A DNA stretch of 64,000 nucleotides from Halomonas sp. QHL1 (GTDB lineage Bacteria > Pseudomonadota > Gammaproteobacteria > Pseudomonadales > Halomonadaceae): contig NZ_MINL01000001.1 in NCBI RefSeq assembly GCF_001882345.1, positions 3,096,419 through 3,160,418 on the forward strand, in the 5' to 3' direction. Made by a program: the position numbers and the translations under genes. Position 1 is the stretch's first letter; the number at the start of each line of letters is the position of its first letter. Below the pieces are notes generated by a model. The model saw only the letters and a program-made list of their open reading frames with translations, had not been told where the DNA came from and did no database searches. Shown here piece by piece: positions 8,675 to 18,312 of the stretch.

Positions 8675-10059
8675 GTCAACCCAGCACGACGTGGCGTGAC
8701 CAATGGTCAAGGCGTTGGGCTAAGCGCTCTATCAGCCTGCGGCTATTGCTGGCCGTGCTAGTGATGATAGGGCTGGCGCTGCCCATGGCTGGCACGCTGC
8801 TTTCCCACCACTACCGCGCCGCCGCAACTCAAGCCTTTGACGAGCGCCTGGGTGCCACCCTCAACGTTATTATGGCGGGCGTTACTTACGACCGCATAGA
8901 GCAGCAGCTTGTCCACGACCGGGCGCTGGGCGACCCGCGTTTTGACAATGTCTACTCTGGTTGGTACTGGCAAATCACCGATGGCGAGCAACAAACCCTC
9001 GCCTCGCGCTCGCTGTGGGATCAGCGCCTGCCGTTCATCGAAAACGACACCCTGAGCGCCCGCTCCATCACAGGGCCCCGAGGCCAGTCGCTGCGCGTGG
9101 TGGAGCGCGATATCTATCTGGCGCCATTAGAAGCGCCGCTACATATTAGCGTCGCCGCCCGGGACGATGTGTTGGCCCGGGATATTGGCGAATTTCAACG
9201 CCTATTGTGGGGCGGTTTAGTGGGCTTGGGCGTTCTGTTGCTTGGCGTATTGGCGCTTCAAGTACGCTGGGGGTTAGCGCCACTGCGCCGCATGCACGCC
9301 AATCTACATGAGGTGGAGCAGGGGAGCGCCGAACAGTTAGATACCCGCTTGCCTGACGAACTGGCGACGCTTGCCTCCTCAATGAACGCGGTGCTGGCCC
9401 GCGATCAGCGCTTGATCGAGCGTGGCCGACATACCGCTGGCAACCTGGCCCATGCGCTGAAAACCCCGCTGAGCGTGATGCGCTTGCAGTTACGCCAACT
9501 ACCGGAAGCGAACCGTGCCGCCTGGGAGGTTGAGCTAGAACGCGTGGATAGCGCGGTTCGCCATCACCTGGCACGGGCATCAGCGGCGGGCGAGGGCGTT
9601 CGCTTTGCGCCCATCGATTTGCATGCCACCCTGGCACCGCTGCTCAATGGGTTGGCCAGGCTTGCCCAGCGGCGCGGTATTGAGTTGCGCCAAACCTGGG
9701 CAGGCGACGTTAAGGTACATATGGATGGGCAGGATATCCAAGAGCTGGTGGGCAACGTCATGGATAATGCGCTGCGCTGGGCACTTAGCGATGTGCAGTT
9801 ACAGGTAGAGAGTGACGAGCAGCAGTTAACTTTGACCGTTAGCGACGATGGCCCTGGCATGTCAGAAGCAGAGTGCCAGCAGGCGGTGCAGCGCGGTAAA
9901 CGGTTGGATGAACAGCGCTCGGGTAGTGGCCTGGGTCTGGCGATTGTGACTGACCTTGTCGCCCTGTACAGCGGCTATATGCACCTCAGTCGCGCCAGCA
10001 CAGGCGGGTTAAAAGTGGTCGTGGAACTTCCCGTCGTCCCGCGTAATCGTCGTGCATAA
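8671..10059 (+). CDS. sensor histidine kinase
   Basis: A 462-residue inner-membrane kinase, cognate to the upstream regulator. TM1 lies at about 22-44, then a periplasmic sensor of about 130 residues, TM2 at about 178-199 and a HAMP-like linker. The phospho-acceptor H261 is in HALKTPLSVM. The ATPase domain has the N box GNVMDNALRWA (from N362), DDGPGM and GSGLGLAIV. The start is the ATG of the ATGA overlap at 8671; an open frame runs further upstream inside the regulator gene but is not used. The periplasmic part faces the two PepSY proteins. Its signal is unknown. Confidence 0.92.
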   Translation: MSQPSTTWRDQWSRRWAKRSISLRLLLAVLVMIGLALPMAGTLLSHHYRAAATQAFDERLGATLNVIMAGVTYDRIEQQLVHDRALGDPRFDNVYSGWYWQITDGEQQTLASRSLWDQRLPFIENDTLSARSITGPRGQSLRVVERDIYLAPLEAPLHISVAARDDVLARDIGEFQRLLWGGLVGLGVLLLGVLALQVRWGLAPLRRMHANLHEVEQGSAEQLDTRLPDELATLASSMNAVLARDQRLIERGRHTAGNLAHALKTPLSVMRLQLRQLPEANRAAWEVELERVDSAVRHHLARASAAGEGVRFAPIDLHATLAPLLNGLARLAQRRGIELRQTWAGDVKVHMDGQDIQELVGNVMDNALRWALSDVQLQVESDEQQLTLTVSDDGPGMSEAECQQAVQRGKRLDEQRSGSGLGLAIVTDLVALYSGYMHLSRASTGGLKVVVELPVVPRNRRA

Positions 10060-10078
10060 CTAATGGAGACCGCACCGA

Positions 10079-11998
10079 ATGAGTCGCACAGATACGCTGC
10101 CCGATATAGTCGCCGGCCCCCTATTAAGACGCATAAGCACTACACGGCTGGTACTGTGGCTAGTCGCCACTCGGCCACTAAACATGACCTTGGTGCTGCG
10201 TCCTGGGAGCAGCGATAGCCAGTCGATTGGTTTGGCGCACCACCATCAGTGCATTCCCATTGGTCAGCGGGCCTTTATCTACTTAATCGATTGTGAGCTT
10301 GAATCGCCCCTGCCTTGCGATGAGCGCATCGAGTACGACCTGCAGGTAGAAACCCTGCAGGGTGAGTGGCGCTCTTTACCGGAGTGGGCGCCGTGGCTCT
10401 GTTATGACGGCGCCGCCTATCCTGCCTTTGTGGTTGCCTCGCGGCATCACCGCCTGATGCATGGTTCCTGTCGTAAGCCCCATCACGACAGTGCCGATGG
10501 CCTAGTGCGCGCCGATAGCTGGCTTGCTGAGCAGCAGGCAGCGCCCGCCGAGTGGCCCGCTTGGCTCCTGATGACCGGTGACCAGGTGTACGCCGACGAC
10601 GTGGCCGGGCCAATGCTACGCGCCGTGCATGCGTTGATTGAGCGATTAGGGCTGGTGGATGAGTGGCTAGAGGGCGCTACTGTCGACGATAGTCAGGCGC
10701 TCTACCGCTCGCCGGATAGCTACTACCGACGCGCGGAACTGCTGCCCGATGTGACCAGCAATGCGGCGCTGCGCGAACGCTTTTTTGGCGGTGTCAAAAA
10801 GCCGGTGTTTACCTCGGCAAATGCCCATAACCACCTAATGACGCTGGCTGAAATGCTCGCCATGTACTGCCTGGTGTGGTCTCCGGTGCCCTGGCAGGTG
10901 ATTGCCCCAGAGGCGCCTGCCCTAGATGAAAAAGACGCCGAGCTCTATCGCCAGGAGCAGGCGGTGATCGATACCTTTGTTGACGGCTTGCCCCAGTGCG
11001 CGCGACTGATGGCGCACCTGCCCAACCTGATGATTTTCGACGACCACGACGTTACCGACGACTGGAACCTAACCGCCGACTGGGAGCGCGCCGCCTACGG
11101 GCATCCTTTCTCTAAGCGTATTATCGGTAACGCTCTGGTGGCGTATCTGCTGTGCCAAGCCTGGGGTAACGATCCGGATAAATTGAATCCGTTAGTCCAT
11201 CATGCCTCGACCCTACTGGGCGATGGCGACCAACCGCTAGCCTGTGCTGAACAGGATGGGCTGATTGAACGGCTGCTGCGTTTTCAGGGCTGGGAGTTTC
11301 AGGTGCCCGGCACCCCCACACTGATTGTGCTGGATACCCGCACCAGACGCTGGCGCAGCGAACGCAGCCCGCACCGGCCTTCGGGGTTGATGGACTGGGA
11401 GTCGCTAATGGAGATGCAGCAGGCGCTCATGGGGGCCAAAAGTGCGGTGATTGTCTCCCCTGCGCCGATGTTCGGCGTCAAGTTGATAGAGGGGATTCAA
11501 AAGCTGTTTACCCTCGCCGGTAAGCCGCTGGTGGTGGATGCCGAAAACTGGATGGCCCATAGGGGAGCGGCTAATACGCTGCTGCAGATTTGGCGGCACT
11601 CCAAAACCCCCGGCAACTACGTGATTCTATCTGGCGATGTGCACTACTCGTTTGTCTACGACATTGTGGTGCGCCATCAGCGGCGTTCCCCTTATCTGTG
11701 GCAGATCACCTCAAGCGGGATCAAAAACACCTTTCCCAAAAACCTGCTCAATACCTTTGACCGACTCAACCGCTGGCTCTACGCGCCGTGGTCGCCGCTT
11801 AATTGGTTCACCAAGCGCCGTAAGCTAAGCGTTAACCCCCGCGACCCTGATCGCGCCAGTGCTGGCGAACGGCTGTGGAACGCCAGCGGTATTGGTTTAG
11901 TAACGCTTGACGAGAAGGGCCACCCTATCAATATCCGCCAGCTTGACGCCGACGGCAGTGAGGTGGTTTTTCCTGCGCGGGAGAAGCCGCTCACTTGA
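10079..11998 (+). CDS. PhoD-like metallophosphatase family protein
   Basis: A 639-residue protein with PhoD-type phosphatase motifs: GDQVYADD (167-174), DDHDVTDDWN (from D321) and SGDVHYS (518-524, with D520 and H522). These are the metal-binding positions of the family. There is no signal peptide or Tat motif, so it is probably cytosolic, unlike classical secreted PhoD. It starts 19 bases after the kinase gene with GGAG ahead, so it may be read through from that operon. The neighbouring Pho-box-like sites and phosphonate transporter fit a role in phosphorus scavenging; the substrate is unknown. Confidence 0.85.
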   Translation: MSRTDTLPDIVAGPLLRRISTTRLVLWLVATRPLNMTLVLRPGSSDSQSIGLAHHHQCIPIGQRAFIYLIDCELESPLPCDERIEYDLQVETLQGEWRSLPEWAPWLCYDGAAYPAFVVASRHHRLMHGSCRKPHHDSADGLVRADSWLAEQQAAPAEWPAWLLMTGDQVYADDVAGPMLRAVHALIERLGLVDEWLEGATVDDSQALYRSPDSYYRRAELLPDVTSNAALRERFFGGVKKPVFTSANAHNHLMTLAEMLAMYCLVWSPVPWQVIAPEAPALDEKDAELYRQEQAVIDTFVDGLPQCARLMAHLPNLMIFDDHDVTDDWNLTADWERAAYGHPFSKRIIGNALVAYLLCQAWGNDPDKLNPLVHHASTLLGDGDQPLACAEQDGLIERLLRFQGWEFQVPGTPTLIVLDTRTRRWRSERSPHRPSGLMDWESLMEMQQALMGAKSAVIVSPAPMFGVKLIEGIQKLFTLAGKPLVVDAENWMAHRGAANTLLQIWRHSKTPGNYVILSGDVHYSFVYDIVVRHQRRSPYLWQITSSGIKNTFPKNLLNTFDRLNRWLYAPWSPLNWFTKRRKLSVNPRDPDRASAGERLWNASGIGLVTLDEKGHPINIRQLDADGSEVVFPAREKPLT

Positions 11999-12035
11999 CG
12001 TCCATTTAGCGCCAACTGCCTGACGTCCTTAATGT

Positions 12036-12053
12036 TTGTCATGATAGCGTCAC
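12036..12053 (+). promoter_or_regulatory. Pho-box-like site before the EAL-GGDEF gene
   Basis: Two 7-base repeats, TTGTCAT and GCGTCAC, separated by GATA, giving the 11 bp period of a PhoB box (consensus CTGTCAT, 4 bases, CTGTCAT). 12 of 18 positions agree with CTGTCATAAATCTGTCAC. It lies about 105 bases before the start codon. Confidence 0.5.
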
Positions 12054-12156
12054 AAAAATGACGCACGCTTGCAGCTTATAAACAATCTCCAGGGAAGGTG
12101 ACACTTCATAGGCACCACCGCTGGTTATTGGGGTGGCTGAATAGGGCAGCAGGTAA

Positions 12157-13914
12157 ATGACCGCACAAGAAGCGCAGTGGCTGAAAAAGATTATTGCAAA
12201 AGAAGAGTTGCACGTACTCTTTCAGCCCATTGTTGATGCCAGTCAGCAGGCGATTTATGGCTACGAAGCGCTGATTCGTGGGCCTAAAACGTCGCCGCTT
12301 CACTCGCCGTTAAGACTGTTTGAAGTAGCCACCCAGGCCGGAAAGCTGGTGGAGTTAGACATACTCTGCCGACGCTTGGCCATCAACCGCTTTGCAGAGC
12401 TCGATCTGCCCGGCCTGCTATTTCTTAACGTGATGCCGCTGACCATCGTCGAGCGTGATTTTCGCGAAGGTTTAACGCTTGGCTTTATTCGTGACAGTGG
12501 CTTGCCCCCAGAGCGGGTGGTTATTGAGCTCACTGAACACGTGCCAATCCATGACTACGAGTTAATGCGTCAGGCGGTGGATCACTACCGCACTATGGGC
12601 TTTCAGGTGGCGCTGGATGACCTCGGTGCAGGGCACTCAAGCCTGCGCCACTGGTCAGAGCTGCGCCCCGATTTCGTTAAGCTTGACCGGCACTTTATCT
12701 CCGGCATCGACCAGGATCCTGCCAAGCGAGAGTTCCTGCGCTCGATTCTCGACGTGGCCCGTAGCCTGGACTGCCAAGTCATCGCCGAAGGGGTGGAGAC
12801 CGCCGCTGAGCATCTCTGCTTGTGGGAACTCGACCGAGGGCTCGCGCTGCTGCAAGGCTTCTATTTCGCCCGGCCCAACCAGCAACCGCCTTTAGAACTC
12901 AATATGGTGCTACCGGCGACTACCCAATTAAAAACCCCCGCCGGTCGCACGGCACGCTCGATTTTGCGAGCAACCGACGCCATAACGATAGATTGCGCAG
13001 TACCGGATATCTCCCAGCGGTTTCGTCAACAGTCCAGCTTGCGCTGTGTCGCTGTGCTGGAGAATGATAAGCCCGTGGCAGTGGTGCGTCGCAATGCGTT
13101 TTTAACGCTGTTTACCAATCCCTATAGCCATTCTCTTTATGCCAAGCGCCGCGTGCTGGACGTTGCGGATGCACGCATGCTGGTAGCCGAAGCGGATACC
13201 CCACTCGAGGTTTTAAGCCAGCAATTGACCGACAGTCGGGATATTGAGCAGGAAGACTTCGTCATCGTTAACGCTAACGGTGACTACCTGGGGATGGGCA
13301 ATATCGTTGACCTTTTGCGCGAGATTACCGCGATTCAGGTGCGCCAAGCGCGGCATGCCAACCCGCTCACTGGCCTGCCGGGCAATATTTTGATTAATGA
13401 AACCCTGGCCGCCTATTTAGCCGCCGAGCAGGGCTTTGCCGCCGCCTACGTTGACTTGGATAACTTTAAAGCCTTTAACGATGCCTACGGCTACGCCCGA
13501 GGCGACCACATCATTATTTCGCTATCGCGGCTGCTGCAAGCACAGGTAGAGAACGCCGGGGGCTTTATCGGCCATATTGGCGGTGATGATTTTATGATGC
13601 TGCTGCCGCTTGAGCACTGGGAAAGTGTTTGTCAGCAAATTCTGCACTCATTCGAGGTGATGGCGCCGGGCTTCTATGAAGAGGCTGAACGCCTTCAGGG
13701 CGGGATTCACATCGAAAACCGTCAAAATAAACTGACGTTTTTCCCTTTTGTTAGCGTCTCGATTGCGGTGAAACCCATCCCTGATACAACCCGCTGTCAG
13801 TCGCTGGATATTGCAGGCGAGCTTTCTGAACTGAAGCATCAGGCCAAAAAAATCCCTGGCAACAGTCTGTTTGTGGAACGCCGCGGTCATGAAGCTTCTT
13901 ACGCCGTACATTAA
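12157..13914 (+). CDS. cyclic-di-GMP protein with EAL, CBS-like and GGDEF domains
   Basis: A 585-residue cytosolic protein. The N-terminal EAL phosphodiesterase domain (about 10-245) has EAL (37-39), DDLGAGHSS and EGVET, so the catalytic set looks complete. The middle region (about 260-400) resembles a CBS-pair module. The C-terminal GGDEF domain (about 405-570) carries GGDDF (475-479), an allowed variant. The domain order is the reverse of the usual GGDEF-EAL. No membrane segment is seen. A Pho-box-like site upstream suggests phosphate-starvation control (inference). It stands alone between the PhoD-like gene and phnD. Confidence 0.92.
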   Translation: MTAQEAQWLKKIIAKEELHVLFQPIVDASQQAIYGYEALIRGPKTSPLHSPLRLFEVATQAGKLVELDILCRRLAINRFAELDLPGLLFLNVMPLTIVERDFREGLTLGFIRDSGLPPERVVIELTEHVPIHDYELMRQAVDHYRTMGFQVALDDLGAGHSSLRHWSELRPDFVKLDRHFISGIDQDPAKREFLRSILDVARSLDCQVIAEGVETAAEHLCLWELDRGLALLQGFYFARPNQQPPLELNMVLPATTQLKTPAGRTARSILRATDAITIDCAVPDISQRFRQQSSLRCVAVLENDKPVAVVRRNAFLTLFTNPYSHSLYAKRRVLDVADARMLVAEADTPLEVLSQQLTDSRDIEQEDFVIVNANGDYLGMGNIVDLLREITAIQVRQARHANPLTGLPGNILINETLAAYLAAEQGFAAAYVDLDNFKAFNDAYGYARGDHIIISLSRLLQAQVENAGGFIGHIGGDDFMMLLPLEHWESVCQQILHSFEVMAPGFYEEAERLQGGIHIENRQNKLTFFPFVSVSIAVKPIPDTTRCQSLDIAGELSELKHQAKKIPGNSLFVERRGHEASYAVH

Positions 13915-13929
13915 GGTGCCTTCGTCAAA

Positions 13930-13947
13930 ACGTCACGAAGTGGTCAC
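13930..13947 (+). promoter_or_regulatory. weak Pho-box-like repeat before phnD
   Basis: ACGTCAC, GAAG, TGGTCAC: two GTCA cores with an 11 bp period. Each half matches the consensus at 4 of 7, so it is weak alone, but it lies 28 bases before a better copy. Confidence 0.35.
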
Positions 13948-13975
13948 ATAAGTGCCCCATTTTTGTCACTTGAAG

Positions 13976-13993
13976 CCGTCAGGATATTGTCAT
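13976..13993 (+). promoter_or_regulatory. Pho-box-like site before phnD
   Basis: CCGTCAG, GATA, TTGTCAT: two 7-base repeats with an 11 bp period, matching 5 of 7 and 6 of 7 of the PhoB half-site. It ends 25 bases before the phnD start. It shares the GATA spacer and the TTGTCAT half with the site at 12036-12053. Confidence 0.55.
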
Positions 13994-14018
13994 CTTCTAA
14001 TAACGCTACAGGTGACCC

Positions 14019-14984
14019 ATGCAGACATTATCTTTTTCCCGCACGTTAATCAGTGCCGCTGTTGCTAGTGCCTTTGCCTTGGCCGCGGTGAGCGCCTCTG
14101 CGGATCTCTCATCGCGCTATGTGGATAACGATGGCGATATGGTCGCCGATGCTCCCAGCGATGAGACTCAGTGGGCCGACCCGGATACCTTGGTATTTGC
14201 CTACACGCCGGTTGAAGATCCTGCGGTTTACGCTGACGTCTGGTCTGACTTTTTGGATCACCTGAGCGAAGTCACGGGCAAAGAAGTGCAGTTCTTCCCG
14301 GTGCAGTCCAACGCTGCCCAGCAGGAGGCGCTGCGCGCTGGCCGTCTGCACGTAGCCGGTTTTAATACCGGCGGCGTACCGGTCGCGGTTAACTGCGGTG
14401 GTTTCCGCCCCTTCACCATGATGGCCGCGGAAGATGGCAGCTTTGGCTACGAGATGGAAATTATCACCTACCCAGGAAGCGGCATTGAGGCCGTTGAAGA
14501 CTTGCAGGGTCGCCAGCTAGCGTTTACCTCCGAGACCTCAAACTCTGGCTTCCGCGCCCCCTCGGCGCTGCTGCGCTCTGAGTACGGCATGGAAGCGGGC
14601 GAAGATTTTGAGACCGCGTTCTCTGGCTCCCACGACAACTCCATTCTTGGCGTCGTCAACGAAGACTACGACGCGGCGGCGATTGCTAACTCAGTGCGCA
14701 AGCGAATGATTTCCCGCGATGTGGTTAGCGAAGGTGATTACAACATTATCTACACCTCAGAAACCTTCCCGACCACCGCTTATGGTTTGGCGAATAACCT
14801 GAACCCGGAACTTGCCGAGAAAATTCAGGATGCGTTCTTCAGCTACGACTGGGAAGGCACTGCCCTTGAATCGGAATTCGCCAACTCCGGTGAAGCGCAA
14901 TTTATTCCGATTACCTATCAGGAAAACTGGGCGGTTATTCGCACAATCGCTGACGCCAACGGCGTAACCTACGACTGCGATTGA
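14019..14984 (+). CDS. phnD: phosphonate/phosphite/phosphate ABC transporter, periplasmic binding protein
   Basis: A 321-residue PhnD-family receptor with a signal peptide (about 1-29, cleavage near ASA). It has the family pattern FAYTPVEDPAVYADVW near residue 58 and LQGRQLAFTSETSNSGF near residue 165. It captures phosphonate-type ligands in the periplasm and delivers them to PhnC-PhnE-PhnE. No C-P lyase genes are in the window, so phosphite, a phosphonate or phosphate itself could be the substrate. First gene of a phnDCEE operon, with Pho-box-like sites upstream. GGTGACCC precedes the ATG; the ribosome site is weak. Confidence 0.9.
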   Translation: MQTLSFSRTLISAAVASAFALAAVSASADLSSRYVDNDGDMVADAPSDETQWADPDTLVFAYTPVEDPAVYADVWSDFLDHLSEVTGKEVQFFPVQSNAAQQEALRAGRLHVAGFNTGGVPVAVNCGGFRPFTMMAAEDGSFGYEMEIITYPGSGIEAVEDLQGRQLAFTSETSNSGFRAPSALLRSEYGMEAGEDFETAFSGSHDNSILGVVNEDYDAAAIANSVRKRMISRDVVSEGDYNIIYTSETFPTTAYGLANNLNPELAEKIQDAFFSYDWEGTALESEFANSGEAQFIPITYQENWAVIRTIADANGVTYDCD

Positions 14985-15061
14985 TCTTGTAGGCAGCAGG
15001 CTTTGTACGGCCAGGAAGGCTACCCTTTCTGGCCGTTTAGTTATGTATACGAGGTAGGAAA

Positions 15062-15922
15062 ATGTTGACACTAAGCGGTGTAGGTAAGCGCTACCCAACC
15101 GGGGATCGGGCGCTTACGGATATTGAACTCACGCTGCCCAAAGGCCAAGTGATGGCGCTGATTGGGCCTTCTGGCGCGGGTAAAAGCACGCTAATACGCT
15201 GTGTGAACCGACTGGTTGAGCCTACCCAGGGTAGTATTCGCCTGGACGGCACGGAGCTGACCAAGCTCTCGGGGCATAAGCTGCGTCACGCCCGCCGCTC
15301 CATGGGGATGATTTTCCAAGAGTATGCGTTGGTAGACCGCCTAACCGTGATGGAGAACGTGCTCTCTGGTCAGCTTGGTTACGTGGGCTTTTGGCGTAGC
15401 TTCCTGCGCCGCTACCCCCAGGAGGCAGTGGTCGAAGCTTTCCGTCTGTTGGAGCGGGTAGGGCTGACGCATGCCATTGATAAGCGCGCCGATGCTCTAT
15501 CCGGTGGTCAGCGTCAACGAGTGGGTATCGCCAGGGCGCTCCTGCAAAGTCCTAAGCTGTTGCTGGTTGACGAGCCGACCGCCAGCCTTGACCCGAAAAC
15601 CTCCCGCCAAATCATGCGTTTGATTCGTGAGCTGTGCGCAGAGCGCGAACTGGCGGCGATCATCAATATTCACGACGTGGCGCTGGCCCAGCAGTTTGCT
15701 GACCGTATTGTCGGCCTGCGGGCGGGTGAAATCGTCTTTGATGGCCTTCCCAGCGAACTTACCAGCGAGATCCTTACCACGATTTACGGTGAAGAGGATT
15801 GGGACACCACGCCTGAACCAATGGACGATGAAGTCGGCAGTGAAGAGGCTACTAACACTGCTTCGATTAATCCCCCTTACGCACGTGTGATGTCGTCAAT
15901 TGAAGCGGGAGCGGCACGATGA
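15062..15922 (+). CDS. phnC: phosphonate/phosphite ABC transporter ATPase
   Basis: A 286-residue ABC ATPase. It has Walker [10 protein letters not shown] (35-43), a Q-loop in [12 protein letters not shown], signature LSGGQRQR, Walker B LLLVDEP and an H-loop in INIHDV. It carries an acidic C-terminal extension of about 40 residues (from about 246) beyond the usual PhnC, of unknown role. AGGTAGG precedes the ATG. It overlaps the next gene by ATGA. Confidence 0.93.
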   Translation: MLTLSGVGKRYPTGDRALTDIELTLPKGQVMALIGPSGAGKSTLIRCVNRLVEPTQGSIRLDGTELTKLSGHKLRHARRSMGMIFQEYALVDRLTVMENVLSGQLGYVGFWRSFLRRYPQEAVVEAFRLLERVGLTHAIDKRADALSGGQRQRVGIARALLQSPKLLLVDEPTASLDPKTSRQIMRLIRELCAERELAAIINIHDVALAQQFADRIVGLRAGEIVFDGLPSELTSEILTTIYGEEDWDTTPEPMDDEVGSEEATNTASINPPYARVMSSIEAGAAR

Positions 15923-16737
15923 GCGAGCAGGTACGCCAGCAGGCGGCGCAGCGCGGCGAGTGGCGGCGACTCCCATTGATCGAGAGTCCTCGCTTGCGCT
16001 GGGGACTCGCCATCGGCGCGGTGGTGTATCTCTTTTTAGCGCTTGCCTCGGTTGAGGCGAACTGGGCGCGGGTGGCGGAAGGCGCGGGCCGGGCGGTTAA
16101 TTTTTTAGGCGCCTTTATGCAGCCTGACTTTGTCAGTCGCTATGACGATATCGTCGCGGGTCTGCTGGAAAGTTTGACCATGACGCTCACCTCCACGGTA
16201 TTGGGTGTGCTGCTGGCGATACCCGTAGGCTTAGGGGCAGCGCGGAATATTTCACCGCTACCAATCTACTTTGTGTGTCGTGCGATCATTGCCGTTTCCC
16301 GCACGTTTCAAGAGATCATCATCGCCATTCTGTTTGTGGTGATGTTCGGCTTCGGGCCCTTTGCGGGCATGATCACCCTGGCGTTCGCGACGATTGGTTT
16401 TATGGCCAAGCTGCTGGCGGAAGATATCGAGGACTTGGATTGGCGTCAGGTAGAAGCGGTGCGCGCCACGGGCGCCAGTTGGTGGCAAACCATGAACCAC
16501 GCCGTACAGCCCCAAGTCATGCCCCGCTTGATAGGGCTGTCTATGTACCGCCTGGATATCAACTTCCGCGAGTCCTCGGTGATTGGCATTGTCGGCGCAG
16601 GCGGTATCGGCGCCACGCTGAACACCTCGCTGAGCCGCTATGAGTACGACACCTCCGCAGCAATTCTGCTGATCATCATCGCTATCGTGCTGCTGTGTGA
16701 ATATAGCTCTAGCCACGTTCGCCGCTGGACCCAGTAA
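15919..16737 (+). CDS. phnE: phosphonate/phosphite ABC transporter permease 1
   Basis: A 272-residue inner-membrane permease of the PhnE family with a BPD_transp_1 domain. TM helices start near 29. The EAA-type coupling loop is seen in [13 protein letters not shown], followed by [16 protein letters not shown], typical for PhnE. It starts inside the phnC stop (ATGA), so it is translationally coupled. It pairs with the next gene to form the channel. Confidence 0.92.
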   Translation: MSEQVRQQAAQRGEWRRLPLIESPRLRWGLAIGAVVYLFLALASVEANWARVAEGAGRAVNFLGAFMQPDFVSRYDDIVAGLLESLTMTLTSTVLGVLLAIPVGLGAARNISPLPIYFVCRAIIAVSRTFQEIIIAILFVVMFGFGPFAGMITLAFATIGFMAKLLAEDIEDLDWRQVEAVRATGASWWQTMNHAVQPQVMPRLIGLSMYRLDINFRESSVIGIVGAGGIGATLNTSLSRYEYDTSAAILLIIIAIVLLCEYSSSHVRRWTQ

Positions 16738-16767
16738 CGCCTGGCCCCGGAATTATGGAGAACCGTT

Positions 16768-17583
16768 ATGCCCGTATCTACTACATCTGAGGGTCAGCCG
16801 GTTTGGCGGCGGCGCACTACCCGTGCTCAATGGCTGCAGTACCTGGCTTGGCTGGCGGGTGTCAGCCTATTTCTGCTCTGCTGGAAGGTGATTTCCGACA
16901 ACACCATGTGGGTGTTTGTGGAAGATGCCGGTCGCCAGGGGGCGGATCTGATCAGCCGCATGACCCCTCCCGAGTGGAGCTACGCCAATGTGCTTTGGAA
17001 GCCCATGTGGGACACCCTCAATATTGCCACTTTAGGTACCGCGTTAGGGATTATGATGGCGTTTCCGGTGGCATTTTTAGCTGCCCGCAACACTACGCCG
17101 CATCCGCTGGTGCGCAGTCTGGCGCTGATGGTGATCGTCTCATCGCGCTCCATTAACTCGCTGATTTGGGCGATGCTGCTGGTGACCATTCTTGGCCCCG
17201 GCGTGTTGGCGGGGATTATCGCCATTGCCCTGCGCTCCATCGGTTTTGTGGGCAAGCTGCTTTACGAGGCGATTGAAGAGATCCATCCCACACCCGTTGA
17301 GGCGATTAGCGCTACCGGTGCGAGCCGGCTGCAGGTAATGAACTATGGCGTACTGCCCCAGGTGATGCCGGCGTTTGCGGGAATTAGCGTCTACCGCTGG
17401 GACATTAATATTCGCGAGTCGACGGTATTAGGCTTGGTCGGCGCGGGCGGTATTGGCCTGCAGTTGAATGCCTCGATTAACAGCCTCGCCTGGGATCAGG
17501 TTAGCGTCATTTTTATTATGATTTTCGCCACCGTGCTGGTGTCGGAGTGGATTTCCGCGCGTGTGCGTCACGCGATTATCTGA
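16768..17583 (+). CDS. phnE: phosphonate/phosphite ABC transporter permease 2
   Basis: A 271-residue second PhnE-type permease, clearly related to the preceding one (VEAISATGASRLQ, then IRESTVLGLVGAGGIG). Two PhnE genes in a row suggest a heterodimeric channel. TATGGAG lies ahead of the ATG, 30 bases after the previous gene. Confidence 0.92.
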   Translation: MPVSTTSEGQPVWRRRTTRAQWLQYLAWLAGVSLFLLCWKVISDNTMWVFVEDAGRQGADLISRMTPPEWSYANVLWKPMWDTLNIATLGTALGIMMAFPVAFLAARNTTPHPLVRSLALMVIVSSRSINSLIWAMLLVTILGPGVLAGIIAIALRSIGFVGKLLYEAIEEIHPTPVEAISATGASRLQVMNYGVLPQVMPAFAGISVYRWDINIRESTVLGLVGAGGIGLQLNASINSLAWDQVSVIFIMIFATVLVSEWISARVRHAII

Positions 17584-17617
17584 TCGACAAACTGCCTAGA
17601 TCGGCGAGGTTACCCCT

Positions 17618-18247
17618 ATGCGCTTTCCCGAAGCCGAGCAAACAACGATTGATTTACTGCGCCACGGTGAGCCGGTGGGCGGGCGTATGCTCCGCGGTTC
17701 TACCGACCATCCACTGAGCGAAACCGGCTGGCAGCAGGTGACCGATGCAGTGATGCGGCATACGGTCGACGGGCATTTGCCCTACGATGCGATCGTTACC
17801 TCGCCGTTAACGCGCTGCCGCGAATTTGCCCTATGGCTGGGTGAGGAGTTTGATGTGCCCGTTCAGGTGGAGGACGATTTCGCCGAGCTGCACTTGGGGC
17901 AGTGGGAGGGCAAAACCCACGCCCAGGTGTTTGCCGAAGAGGGCACTGAGCGAATGAGTGCGTTTTGGTTCGATCCTGCCACGGGATCTCCGCCCGGTGG
18001 CGAAACCCTGCAAGCCTTTGACGCGCGCTTGTCCGGGGCCTGGCAGCAGCTGTTAAGCAATCCGCCTGGCAAGCATGTGCTGGTGGTGGCGCATCTGTTT
18101 GTCTGCAATGGCCTGCTGCGCCAGGTGATTGAGCAGCCGCTTTCGCGGGTATTGGCAATGGATTTACCCTACGCGGCAATGAGCCGGGTGCGTCATGAAC
18201 GCCATGCGCTGGGTGAAACCAGCTTTATCGAGTGGATTGGCCGTTAA
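17618..18247 (+). CDS. histidine phosphatase family protein (CobC/phosphoglycerate-mutase fold)
   Basis: A 209-residue cytosolic phosphatase. The catalytic motif LLRHGE has H16, R65-region TSPLTRC gives the second Arg, and E in DDFAELHLGQWEG is the usual acid. The second histidine lies in VVAHLFVCNGLL, where the usual HGG or HGA is changed to HLF. It is similar to alpha-ribazole phosphatase (CobC), but no cobalamin genes are near. Its place 34 bases after phnE suggests release of phosphate from an imported or intermediate ester; this is inference. Confidence 0.85.
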   Translation: MRFPEAEQTTIDLLRHGEPVGGRMLRGSTDHPLSETGWQQVTDAVMRHTVDGHLPYDAIVTSPLTRCREFALWLGEEFDVPVQVEDDFAELHLGQWEGKTHAQVFAEEGTERMSAFWFDPATGSPPGGETLQAFDARLSGAWQQLLSNPPGKHVLVVAHLFVCNGLLRQVIEQPLSRVLAMDLPYAAMSRVRHERHALGETSFIEWIGR

Positions 18248-18312
18248 CCGTTGGCGGCTAGGCATGCTTTGCGCCATCATGAAGGCACGTTGGTTTATCG
18301 GAGCAGTTGCCC

